DNA of 64,000 nt from Dinoroseobacter sp049801095. Lineage in GTDB: Bacteria > Pseudomonadota > Alphaproteobacteria > Rhodobacterales > Rhodobacteraceae. Where the stretch lies: NCBI RefSeq assembly GCF_049801095.1, contig NZ_JBNAGH010000010.1, forward strand, positions 29,523-93,522. The letters run 5' to 3'. Below, piece after piece: positions 24,546 through 32,600 of this stretch (positions are counted from its first letter, which is position 1; each line of letters starts with the position of its first letter). The notes under the pieces are model-generated. The model saw only the letters and a list, made by a program, of their open reading frames with translations, had not been told where the DNA came from and did not search any database. The position numbers and the translations under genes are program-made.

Positions 24546-25724
24546 ATGGATATTCATGAGTACCAAGCCAAGGAGATCCTCGCGGATCTCGGCGTGCCCG
24601 TCCCGCGTGGCGGCATCGCCTTCACCCCGGAACAGGCGGCGTTTCGCTGCCGCGAGCTGGGCGGCGGGCGCTGCGTGGTCAAAGCGCAGGTCCATTCCGG
24701 TGGGCGCGGCGAAGCCGGGGGCGTCAAGCTCTGCGACAGCGAGGAGGAGGTGCGTCGCTTTGCGGGCGAGCTGCTCGGCACGAACCTTGTGACCAAGCAG
24801 ACCGACGCGAATGGCAAGCGCATCGACCGGATCTGGGTCGAGGAAGCGTCACAGATCGACCGGGAGCTTTATCTGGGCTTCGTGCTCGACCGGAAATCCG
24901 AGCGCATCATGATCGTCGCCTCCGCCCATGGCGGGATGGAGATCGAGGATCTCGCCGACGAGGATCCGGACAGCCTGATCCGCATGGTGCTGGACCCGGC
25001 GGTGGGCCTGGCGGAATTCCAGGCCCGTGAGCTGGCCTTCAAGCTGGGCCTTGCGGGCTCGCAGATCGGCGAGATGATCACCGTGCTCAAGGCCTGCTAC
25101 CGGGCGTACCGCGACCTCGACGCGATGATGGTGGAGATCAATCCGCTGGTCGTGTGCAAGGACGCCTCGCTGGTCGCGCTCGACGCCAAGATGTCCTTTG
25201 ACACCAACGCCCTCTTCCGGCGTGGGCAGGTCGCGAGCCTGCGTGATCCGGGCCAAGAGGATCCGCGCGAAAGCTTCGCCGCCGATCATGGGCTCGCCTA
25301 TGTGGGCCTCGACGGGGATATCGGCTGCATCATCAATGGGGCCGGGCTCGCCATGGCCTCCATGGATATGATCCAGCTGGCGGGCGGGGAGCCTGCGAAC
25401 TTCCTCGATATCGGCGGGGGCGCCAGCCCCGAGCGGGTCTGTCAGGCCTTTCGCACGGTGCTCTCGGATCCGAATGTCAGCGTGATCCTCGTGAACATCT
25501 TCGCCGGGATCAACCGCTGCGACTGGATCGCGAACGGGGTCATCCAGGCCTACAAGGATGTGGGGATCACGGTCCCGGTCGTGGTGCGCCTTTCGGGCAC
25601 GAATGTGGAGGCCGGGCAGAAGCTGATCCGCGAGAGCGGATTGCCCATCATCAGTGCCGACACCCTTGCCGAGGCTGCCGATGCGGCGGTCTCGGCCCGC
25701 CCGCAGCCCATCGCCGCAGAATAA
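24546..25724 (+). CDS. mtkA: Malate-CoA ligase subunit beta (malate thiokinase)
   Basis: This 392-aa beta subunit of the succinyl-CoA synthetase family begins MDIHEYQAKEILADLGVPVPRG. It has the ATP-grasp lid and the KAQVHSGGRGEAGGVKL nucleotide site, MVEINPLVVC as metal-binding region, and the C-terminal ligase domain with FLDIGGGASPERV and VNIFAGINRCDWIANGVI. Its place between malyl-CoA lyase and the alpha subunit, and the sequence character, point to the malate thiokinase branch rather than the TCA succinyl-CoA synthetase. The start ATG has GGGAGGAG upstream. Confidence 0.88.
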   Translation: MDIHEYQAKEILADLGVPVPRGGIAFTPEQAAFRCRELGGGRCVVKAQVHSGGRGEAGGVKLCDSEEEVRRFAGELLGTNLVTKQTDANGKRIDRIWVEEASQIDRELYLGFVLDRKSERIMIVASAHGGMEIEDLADEDPDSLIRMVLDPAVGLAEFQARELAFKLGLAGSQIGEMITVLKACYRAYRDLDAMMVEINPLVVCKDASLVALDAKMSFDTNALFRRGQVASLRDPGQEDPRESFAADHGLAYVGLDGDIGCIINGAGLAMASMDMIQLAGGEPANFLDIGGGASPERVCQAFRTVLSDPNVSVILVNIFAGINRCDWIANGVIQAYKDVGITVPVVVRLSGTNVEAGQKLIRESGLPIISADTLAEAADAAVSARPQPIAAE

Positions 25725-25734
25725 GGAGGCCCCC

Positions 25735-26634
25735 ATGGCTATCGTGATTGATGAGACCACCCGCGTGGTGGTGCAGGGCCTGTCCGGTCGGATCGGCCAG
25801 TTCCACGCCCAGGAGATGATCGAATACGGCACCAAGGTCGTCGCCGGGGTTACCCCGGGCAAGGGCGGCACCACCGTTCTGAACCGACCTGTCTTCAACA
25901 CTGTCCGCGAGGCGGTGGAGGCGACGGGGGCCGAGGCGAGCCTGCTTTTTGTGCCACCGCCCGCTGCTGCTGATGCGATGATGGAGGCCGCCGAGGCGGG
26001 CATCCGCACTGCGGTCTGCGTGACGGACGGGATCCCGGCCCAGGACATGATGCGGGTCAAACGCTTCCTCCGCCGCTTCCCGCGCGAGCGCAAGATGCGC
26101 CTGATTGGGCCGAATTGCGCGGGCATCATCAGCCCGGGCAAGGGCTTCATGGGCATCATGCCGCCCCATATCTACACGCCCGGACGTGTTGGCATTGTCG
26201 GCCGCTCGGGCACGCTGGGCTATGAGGCGGCCTCGCAGATGCAGGCCATGGGGATCGGGATCTCCTCCTCCATCGGGATTGGCGGCGATCCGATCAACGG
26301 CTCGTCGTTCCGCGATATCCTTGAGCTCTTCGAGGCGGATCCGGAGACGGATGCGGTGATCATGATTGGCGAGATCGGTGGCCCGCAAGAGGCCGAGGCC
26401 GCTGCCTATGTGCGCGATCACATGACCAAGCCAGTGGCCGCCTATATCGCGGGTCTCGCCGCGCCCAAGGGGCGGCAGATGGGCCATGCAGGCGCGATCA
26501 TCTCGGCCTTTGGTGAGAGCGCGCAGGAGAAGGTCGCACTGCTCAGTTCCTGCGGAATCGAGGTTGCGCCGAACCCCTCGGCCATGGGCGCGACCGTGGC
26601 GCGGATCCTTTCGCCTGACCGCAGCGCGGCGTGA
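25735..26634 (+). CDS. mtkB: Malate-CoA ligase subunit alpha
   Basis: This 299-aa alpha subunit carries the CoA-binding N-terminal Rossmann domain (TRVVVQGLSGRIGQFHAQEMIEYGTKVVAGVTPGKGG) and the ligase domain with the phosphohistidine in QMGHAGAIIS (His251 by my count). The ATG is preceded by AGGAGG, 10 bp after the beta subunit stop. Together with the beta subunit it makes malyl-CoA from malate, CoA and ATP, feeding the lyase encoded just before. It overlaps the next gene by 4 bp. Confidence 0.9.
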   Translation: MAIVIDETTRVVVQGLSGRIGQFHAQEMIEYGTKVVAGVTPGKGGTTVLNRPVFNTVREAVEATGAEASLLFVPPPAAADAMMEAAEAGIRTAVCVTDGIPAQDMMRVKRFLRRFPRERKMRLIGPNCAGIISPGKGFMGIMPPHIYTPGRVGIVGRSGTLGYEAASQMQAMGIGISSSIGIGGDPINGSSFRDILELFEADPETDAVIMIGEIGGPQEAEAAAYVRDHMTKPVAAYIAGLAAPKGRQMGHAGAIISAFGESAQEKVALLSSCGIEVAPNPSAMGATVARILSPDRSAA

Positions 26635-27524
26635 CGGCGCCCATGGATGGATCCCAGACCTCCCTCCCCGTGGCGGATCCGGGCGTTGACCTGAGCGATT
26701 GGGTTGGGCGCTCGGAAACCGTGACGGGCTGTGTGCCGCATGGCGTGGCCACGACCATTCACGCCACGCTGGCCCGGCCTGAGCTGACCTGCCCCGGGCC
26801 GGGCGAGGTGCTCCCGGCGCTCTGGCATTGGTATGCCTTTCCCCCGGCAGTGGGCATGGATGCGCTCGCGGAGGATGGTCATCCGAAGCTCGGGGACTTC
26901 CTGCCCCCCGTGCCTTATGAGCGCCGCATGTGGGCGAGCGGGAGCCTGAGCTTCCACGCGGATCTGCGTGTCGGCGAAGAGATCGAAAAGACCTCGACCA
27001 TCACCCGGGTCGATGAAAAGCACGGCTCCTCCGGTGGGATGGTCTTTGTCGAGCTGGCCCATGAGGTGCGCGGCGCGGCAGGGCTCGCAATCCGCGAGAC
27101 GCAGACCATCGTCTATCTGCCGATTGCGCCGCAATTCACGCCGCCGCCCAAGAAGCCGGGCCTGACCGGGGATCTGGTGGTGGACCGCTTCCATCCCGTA
27201 TCGACCGCGCTGCTCTTTCGCTACTCGGCGATCACCTTCAACGCCCACCGGATCCATTACGACCTGCCCTATGCGCAACAGATCGAGCATTACCCGGGCC
27301 TCGTGGTTCACGGGCCGTTGCAGGCGAACCTGCTGATGGCCGAGGCCACCGCCTGGAAGGGCCGCCGCCCGGACCGGTTCCGGTTCCGCGGGGTCCATCC
27401 GATGTTCCACGACAGCGATATGCGCCTCTGCGCCAAGCAGGTCGGCGCGGCCTGTCTCGAGATGTGCACCACCGCCGATGGCGGCCACCGGGGCATGACC
27501 GCCACAGCAGACTGGGAGGATTGA
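26631..27524 (+). CDS. MaoC/FAS1-like dehydratase (mesaconyl-C4-CoA hydratase type)
   Basis: This 297-aa protein is of the hotdog fold with the N-terminal FAS1_DH-type region (LPPVPYERRMWASGSLSFHADLRVGEEIEKTSTITRVDEKHGSSGGMVFVELAHEV). The MaoC hydratase motif is in the second half (FNAHRIHYDLPYAQQIEHYPGLVVHGPLQANLL). This is the layout of mesaconyl-C4-CoA hydratase (Meh) and itaconyl/citramalyl-type hydratases. GTG at 26631 overlaps the mtkB stop; ATG 26643 is an alternative start. Next to a CoA-transferase and malyl/citramalyl lyase it may interconvert citramalyl-CoA and mesaconyl-CoA, which is inference from family. Confidence 0.82.
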   Translation: MTAPMDGSQTSLPVADPGVDLSDWVGRSETVTGCVPHGVATTIHATLARPELTCPGPGEVLPALWHWYAFPPAVGMDALAEDGHPKLGDFLPPVPYERRMWASGSLSFHADLRVGEEIEKTSTITRVDEKHGSSGGMVFVELAHEVRGAAGLAIRETQTIVYLPIAPQFTPPPKKPGLTGDLVVDRFHPVSTALLFRYSAITFNAHRIHYDLPYAQQIEHYPGLVVHGPLQANLLMAEATAWKGRRPDRFRFRGVHPMFHDSDMRLCAKQVGAACLEMCTTADGGHRGMTATADWED

Positions 27525-27525
27525 G

Positions 27526-28767
27526 ATGACCGGAATTCTGAACGGCATGCGCGTCGTGGAAAGCTCGGCTTTCGTCGCCGTCCCGCTTGCGGGCATGACA
27601 CTAGCGCAGATGGGCGCGGATGTGATCCGCTTCGACCGGCTGGAGGGCGGGCTCGATGCCGGACGCTGGCCGCTGGCACCGTCGGGGCAGAGCCTCTTTT
27701 GGGCCGGGTTGAACAAGGGCAAACGCTCCATCGCCGTGGATCTGAGCCGTCCGGAAGGGCGCGAGCTGGTGACCCGCACCATCGCGGCGCCGGGGGAGGA
27801 TGCGGGCATCCTGCTCACCAATCTGCGGGTGCGTGGCTGGATGGATTACGAGACCCTGCGTCAGCAGCGCGAAGATCTGATCATGGTCACCCTGCTGGGC
27901 GATCGCCATGGCCGTCCGCAGGTCGACTACACCGTGAATCCCGCGCTGGGCATTCCCGACATCACCGGGCCGGAGGGGCATGACGCGCCCGTGGCCAATG
28001 CGCTGCCGGCCTGGGACTTGATGGCGGGGCATATGTGCGTCTCCTCGGTTCTGGCCGCCGAACGTCATCGCCTGCGTCATGGGGTGGGGCAGGAGGTTGC
28101 GCTGACCCTCAAGGATGTGGCCGCTGCCACGCTCGGCCATCTAGGTATGATCGGCGATGCGGTGCTGAACGAGACGCAACGGGGCAAGTCGGGCAATGCC
28201 CTCTATGGCGCCTATGGTCAGGATTTCCTCTGCGCCGATGGCAAGCGGATCATGGTGATCGGTCTGACCGGGCGGCAATGGTCCGGCCTCCTCAAGGTCA
28301 CGGGCACCGAGCGGGACATGGAAAAGCTCGCCCGCCGCACGGGTCGCGATTTGTCCAATGAGGGCACCCGCTGGGAGCTGCGCGCGGAGATCACCGAGGT
28401 TCTTCAGCCCTGGTTCGCCGCCCGCCCGGCGGATGTGATCGGCGAAATCTTCGAGAATGCCAAACTGACATGGTCGCAATTCCGCACGGTGAAGGAGGCT
28501 GTGACCGAGGACCCGGATCTCAGCCCCGACAACCCGGTCTTCACCGAGCTGATGCAGGCCGGGTTGGGCCGGTTCCCCGTGCCGGGCCATGTGGCGGCAT
28601 TCTCGGAATATGACCGCGCAGCGCCGCAGCCCGCGCCGCTTCTCGGAGAGAATACCGAGGAGATCCTGAGCGATGTCACCGGGCTCGACGACACGGAGAT
28701 TTCGCAGCTCTTTGATCAGGGTGTTGTCGGAGGCGGGCGTTCCGCGAAGCTCTATACCGCCGCCTAG
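27526..28767 (+). CDS. Class III (CaiB/BaiF) CoA-transferase
   Basis: This 413-aa intertwined-fold CoA-transferase has the N-terminal GMRVVESSAFVAVPLAGMTLAQMGADVIRFD, the KRSIAVDL segment and a catalytic Asp in ALPAWDLMAGHMCVSSVLAA (about residue 164). It follows the hydratase by one base and is the last gene before a terminator. Family members move CoA between small carboxylic acids, such as succinyl-CoA:mesaconate, malate or formyl-CoA:oxalate. The operon suggests a C4/C5 dicarboxylate acceptor. Confidence 0.88.
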   Translation: MTGILNGMRVVESSAFVAVPLAGMTLAQMGADVIRFDRLEGGLDAGRWPLAPSGQSLFWAGLNKGKRSIAVDLSRPEGRELVTRTIAAPGEDAGILLTNLRVRGWMDYETLRQQREDLIMVTLLGDRHGRPQVDYTVNPALGIPDITGPEGHDAPVANALPAWDLMAGHMCVSSVLAAERHRLRHGVGQEVALTLKDVAAATLGHLGMIGDAVLNETQRGKSGNALYGAYGQDFLCADGKRIMVIGLTGRQWSGLLKVTGTERDMEKLARRTGRDLSNEGTRWELRAEITEVLQPWFAARPADVIGEIFENAKLTWSQFRTVKEAVTEDPDLSPDNPVFTELMQAGLGRFPVPGHVAAFSEYDRAAPQPAPLLGENTEEILSDVTGLDDTEISQLFDQGVVGGGRSAKLYTAA

Positions 28768-28792
28768 GCCCCAAGGCGTCGCCCCTCCGATC

Positions 28793-28830
28793 ACCGCCCG
28801 CACCCTGACCCCGGGTGCGGGCGGTTTTTT
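28793..28830 (+). terminator. Rho-independent terminator of the malyl-CoA operon
   Basis: A perfect 12-bp stem (28793-28804 with 28814-28825) is followed by TTTTTT. It begins 26 bp beyond the CoA-transferase stop codon. Confidence 0.92.
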
Positions 28831-28981
28831 GTGTCGCCTCTCGGCCCGTGACTGGGCTTCTGTTCGAAATCTGAGCGCGCACGGGCCTCTCTTCGCAACG
28901 TTCGAATCGCTCCGATTCGCAAGGGTTGCGCTCGGGGGGGGAGGGTCTAAGTTTATGATTTAAAAAGGCTAAGTCAGTTTT

Positions 28982-29027
28982 TGAGTTACGCACCTCAAAA
29001 ACATGTAGACCTGAGGTGCGTACCTCA
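28982..29027. promoter_or_regulatory. Two TGAG-N8-CTCA operators with central CG, probable LacI sites
   Basis: Operator 1 (28982-28997, TGAGTTACGCACCTCA) and operator 2 (29012-29027, TGAGGTGCGTACCTCA) are 16-bp palindromes with CG at the exact centre, as expected for LacI-family proteins. Their centres are 30 bp apart, close to three helical turns, which would place two dimers on one face of the DNA. Operator 2 ends 63 bp before the binding-protein start codon. The rest of the 323-bp gap (28768-29090) has the terminator above and no gene. Confidence 0.72.
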
Positions 29028-29090
29028 GATAGCGTGATCCCATGCCGCGATTCGTCCTTCGGCTCAGTGGCAAAAAAACGGGAGGAATGA

Positions 29091-30410
29091 ATGTCATATT
29101 CAAAACTGGCAACGGCCAGTGCCATTGCACTTGCGGCCACTGGGGTCGCCAATACGGCGCAAGCCGAGGATCTGACTTTGTGCTGGGCCGCGTGGGATCC
29201 GGCCAATGCGCTGGTCGAACTGTCCAAGGAATTCGAGGCCCAGTCGGGCCATAACATGAACTTCGAGTTCATCCCCTGGCCGAACTTCGCGGACCGGATG
29301 CTCAACGAGCTGAACTCCGGCGGCAAGCTCTGCGATCTGCTCATCGGCGATAGCCAGTGGATTGGCGGGGGCGCCGAGAATGGCCACTACGTCAAGCTGA
29401 ACGACTTCTTCGACGCCGAAGGCATCTCGATGGATGATTTCGCACCGGCGACCGTCTATGCCTATTCGACCTGGCCGAAGGGGACGCCGAATTACTACGC
29501 GCTGCCCGCCATGGGCGATGCGAATGGCTGGTTCTACCGCAAGGACTGGTTCGGGCGCGAAGACATTCAGGCGGCCTATAAGGAGGCCACGGGCGAGGAC
29601 CTGCGCGAGCCGCAATCCCAGCGCGAGATGCTGCAGATCGCCCAGTTTTTCCAGGGGCGTGAGATTGACGGCAAGACCGTTTATGGCGCGGCGATCTTCA
29701 CCGAGCGTGGCTCGGAAGGCATCACCATGGGCGTGACCTCGGCGCTCTATCCTTGGGGCTTCAAGTATGAAAACACCCCAGGCTCTTACGACATGGAAGG
29801 CGCTGTGAACTCGCCCGAAGCTGTCGAAGCGCTTGAATTCTATAAAGAGTTCTACGCGACCGCGACCCCGCCGGGCTATACGAACTCCTATATGGGAGAG
29901 AGCCTCGATGCGTTCAAATCCGGTCAGGTCGCGATGGCGATGAACTGGTTTGCGTTCTTCCCGGGTCTTTATGCGGATCCCTCCACGGGCGGTGACAAGA
30001 TCGACTTCTTCGTGAACCCGCCGCAGAACCAGGCTGGCTCGACCCTGGGCGGGCAGGGGATCTCCGTGGTCGCCTATTCCGACAAGCAGGACGCGGCACT
30101 TGAGTATATCAAGTGGTTCGCCGATCCGGGCGTGCAGGCCAAGTGGTGGGAGCTGGGCGGCTATTCTGCCCATAACTCCGTGCTGAACGATCCGGGCTTT
30201 GTCGACAGCCAGCCCTTTGCCGGGGACTTCCTCGAGGCGATGGGCGCTGTGCAGGATTTCTGGCAGGAGCCGGCCTATGCCGAACTGCTGCTGGCGATGC
30301 AGAAGCGCGTCCATGACTACGTGGTCGCCGATCAGGGCAGCGCGAAAGAGGCGCTGGACAAGCTGATCGAGGACTGGACCGAGGTCTTCGAGGACGAAGG
30401 TAAGCTCTAA
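29091..30410 (+). CDS. Carbohydrate ABC transporter substrate-binding protein (family 1)
   Basis: This 439-aa periplasmic receptor has a signal peptide (KLATASAIALAATGVANTAQA) and the family 1 fold. Typical segments are LTLCWAAWDPANALVELSKEFEAQSG, CDLLIGDSQWIGGG and a late GGQGISVVAYSDKQDAALEYIKWFADPGVQAKWWELGGYSAH. The start has GGGAGGA upstream. The downstream kinase, isomerase and dehydrogenase suggest that it captures a polyol or a short ketose. Strong hairpins follow the stop codon. Confidence 0.92.
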   Translation: MSYSKLATASAIALAATGVANTAQAEDLTLCWAAWDPANALVELSKEFEAQSGHNMNFEFIPWPNFADRMLNELNSGGKLCDLLIGDSQWIGGGAENGHYVKLNDFFDAEGISMDDFAPATVYAYSTWPKGTPNYYALPAMGDANGWFYRKDWFGREDIQAAYKEATGEDLREPQSQREMLQIAQFFQGREIDGKTVYGAAIFTERGSEGITMGVTSALYPWGFKYENTPGSYDMEGAVNSPEAVEALEFYKEFYATATPPGYTNSYMGESLDAFKSGQVAMAMNWFAFFPGLYADPSTGGDKIDFFVNPPQNQAGSTLGGQGISVVAYSDKQDAALEYIKWFADPGVQAKWWELGGYSAHNSVLNDPGFVDSQPFAGDFLEAMGAVQDFWQEPAYAELLLAMQKRVHDYVVADQGSAKEALDKLIEDWTEVFEDEGKL

Positions 30411-30416
30411 CTCCCC

Positions 30417-30479
30417 GCCGGGTGCGCGATCCCATCGCGCGCCGGCACCCCCTCGCGCCGGGACCCCCCGGTCCCGGCG
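30417..30479 (+). other. Two tandem hairpins between binding-protein and permease genes
   Basis: The first hairpin (30417-30446) has a long GC stem around the loop CCC at 30431-30433. The second (30456-30479) is a perfect 10-bp stem with a CCCC loop. Neither is followed by a T tract. Such intercistronic structures after receptor genes usually stabilise the upstream message or cut down read-through. Confidence 0.65.
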
Positions 30480-30506
30480 TATCTTTCCAGGACACAGGCC
30501 AATCAC

Positions 30507-31454
30507 ATGTCTGACCGGACAATAGATCGCGTTGCGGCGGCAACGCCCACTCCAGTTGCGCGCAAAATCAAGGGTTTGTCGGACCGGGCCATCGCCTGGA
30601 TCTTTGTGGCCCCTACGATTTTCCTGCTGCTGGCGATCAACATCTTCCCGCTGATCTGGACGATCCGGCTGAGCTTTACGAACTACAAGGCCAACCGCAT
30701 CAACCGCGAGCCGGAGTTCATCGGGCTGCGCAACTACGAGCGGATCCTGACCGATAGCGACATCTGGCTGAACATGCAGGCCACGGCGCATTTCCTCTTT
30801 TGGACGATCTTCTTTCAGGTCCTGATCGGGTTCACGCTGGCCTGGCTGATCAACAAGAAATTCAAGGGCAATGACCTGTGGACGACGATCATCGTGTTGC
30901 CGATGATGCTCTCCCCGGCGGTGGTCGGCAATTTCTGGAAGTTCCTCTACCAGCCGCAGATCGGCCTTTTCAATTACATCGTCAGCTTCTTCACCGGGAA
31001 GGATCCGTCGAGCTTCGAGATGTTGGGCAGCGTCAATCTCGCGCCCTGGTCTATCGTGATCGTGGACACCTGGATGTGGACGCCCTTTGTCATGCTGATC
31101 TGTCTCGCGGGGCTCCGCTCGATCCCCGACTATATCTACGAGGCGGCAGAGATCGACCGCGCCTCCAAGCTACGGCAGTTCTTCACCATCACGATCCCCA
31201 TGGTCCTGCCCTTCCTGATGCTGGCGGTGCTGTTTCGCGGGATCGAGAACTTCAAGATGTTCGATCTGGTGGTGCAACTTACGGGGGGCGGGCCCGGCTC
31301 GGTCACCGAGCTCACCTCGATCAACCTCAAGCGCGAAGCCTTTGAGAAATGGCGCACGGGCTATGCCTCGGCCTATGCGATCATCCTCTTCGTGACCGTC
31401 TTCGGCCTGGCCAGCATCTACGTCAAAGCCCTCAACAAGGTGAAAGAGAGATGA
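30507..31454 (+). CDS. Carbohydrate ABC transporter permease (MalF type)
   Basis: This 315-aa inner-membrane subunit has six predicted helices. The first, IAWIFVAPTIFLLLAINIFPLIWTIRLSF, is the usual start of MalF/UgpA-like permeases. The EAA loop is seen in YIYEAAEIDRASKLRQFFTITIPMVLP. It ends in a 4-bp ATGA overlap with the second permease. Confidence 0.93.
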   Translation: MSDRTIDRVAAATPTPVARKIKGLSDRAIAWIFVAPTIFLLLAINIFPLIWTIRLSFTNYKANRINREPEFIGLRNYERILTDSDIWLNMQATAHFLFWTIFFQVLIGFTLAWLINKKFKGNDLWTTIIVLPMMLSPAVVGNFWKFLYQPQIGLFNYIVSFFTGKDPSSFEMLGSVNLAPWSIVIVDTWMWTPFVMLICLAGLRSIPDYIYEAAEIDRASKLRQFFTITIPMVLPFLMLAVLFRGIENFKMFDLVVQLTGGGPGSVTELTSINLKREAFEKWRTGYASAYAIILFVTVFGLASIYVKALNKVKER

Positions 31455-32413
31455 GCGGGTATTCTGTTACCGAACCGTCCAACCGCACCAAATGGTTCGC
31501 GGGCACCCTGGTCATCCTTTATGCGCTGATCACCATGATCCCGCTGGTGTGGATCGGCCTCACCGGCTTCAAAAGCCCTGCCGACGCGATCAGCTATCCG
31601 CCGAAATACGTCATCGGCAGTGACAGCGAGGCCGGGTTCCAGCCCACGCTGGAAGGCTATGTGAACCTCTTCACCACCCGCACACGGCAGACGCAGGAAT
31701 TCCTCGAGGCCAACCCGCCGGAGAATTGGGCAGACGAGATTGTGCGCCAATACGATATGGTCATCGTCGGTCCGTCGAAGTTCGGCGAGCGCTTCATGAA
31801 CTCGGTGATCATCGGGTTCGGCTCGACCTTCCTGTCGGTCTTTCTCGGCACGCTGGCGGCCTATGCGTTCAGCCGGTTCAAGATCCCGCTGGCCGATGAC
31901 CTCCTGTTTTTCATCCTCAGTACGCGGATGATGCCGCCCATCGCCGTCGCGATCCCGATCTTCCTGATGTACCGCAATCTGGGGCTCTCGGACACGCATC
32001 TGGGGATGATCCTGCTCTATACGGCGGTGAACATCTCGCTCGCGGTCTGGCTGCTGAAAGGGTTCATCGACGAGATCCCGCGCGAATACGAAGAAGCGGC
32101 CCTGATCGACGGCTACACCCGGTTTCAAGCCTTCTACAAGGTCGTGCTGCCCCAGGCGGCGACGGGCATCGCCTCCACCGCGATCTTCTGCCTGATCTTT
32201 GCCTGGAACGAATACGCCTTTGCAGTGCTTCTGACCTCGGCCACGGCCCAGACCGCACCGCCCTTCATCCCGACGATCATCGGCATTGGCGGTCTCGACT
32301 GGCCGGCTGTGGCGGCGGGGGCCACGATCTTCCTCCTGCCGGTCATGATCTTCACCATCCTGTTGCGCAAGCACCTGCTGCGCGGGATCACATTCGGAGC
32401 GGTCCGCAAATGA
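31451..32413 (+). CDS. Carbohydrate ABC transporter permease (MalG type)
   Basis: This 320-aa second permease has helix 1 at GTLVILYALITMIPLVWIGLTGFKS and a long periplasmic loop. The EAA motif reads EYEEAALIDGYTRFQAFYKVVLPQAATGI. A longer frame upstream is non-coding; the ATG at 31451 overlaps the previous stop. It overlaps the following 62-residue gene by 4 bp as well, so translation is coupled through three genes. Confidence 0.93.
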   Translation: MSGYSVTEPSNRTKWFAGTLVILYALITMIPLVWIGLTGFKSPADAISYPPKYVIGSDSEAGFQPTLEGYVNLFTTRTRQTQEFLEANPPENWADEIVRQYDMVIVGPSKFGERFMNSVIIGFGSTFLSVFLGTLAAYAFSRFKIPLADDLLFFILSTRMMPPIAVAIPIFLMYRNLGLSDTHLGMILLYTAVNISLAVWLLKGFIDEIPREYEEAALIDGYTRFQAFYKVVLPQAATGIASTAIFCLIFAWNEYAFAVLLTSATAQTAPPFIPTIIGIGGLDWPAVAAGATIFLLPVMIFTILLRKHLLRGITFGAVRK

Positions 32414-32598
32414 GCAAGTTCTTCAATGGCCTTCTCCGGCTGCGGCGCGGCCCGTGGGAGATGCTGGCCACCATCATCATCGCGCTCGGGGTGTTCATGC
32501 TGATGCAGCCCTTCGCGATCTGGGCCTTCACCTATTCCTTCATCACAACTTTGATCGGCACGGTGATGTTCATCATCGTCAGCCACTTCCCGGAGTAA
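32410..32598 (+). CDS. Small membrane protein inside the sugar ABC operon
   Basis: The 62-aa product has two hydrophobic stretches (MLATIIIALGVFMLMQPFAIWAF and SFITTLIGTVMFIIVSHF). It starts in the MalG-type stop codon (ATGA) and ends two bases before the first ATPase gene, so it is a fixed part of the operon rather than chance. I do not know a function. An accessory subunit of the importer is likely from its position. Confidence 0.72.
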   Translation: MSKFFNGLLRLRRGPWEMLATIIIALGVFMLMQPFAIWAFTYSFITTLIGTVMFIIVSHFPE

Positions 32599-32600
32599 GC

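Noticed and set aside
29100..30791. 563-aa minus-strand frame
   Set aside because: It is an antisense shadow of the sugar receptor and permease genes.
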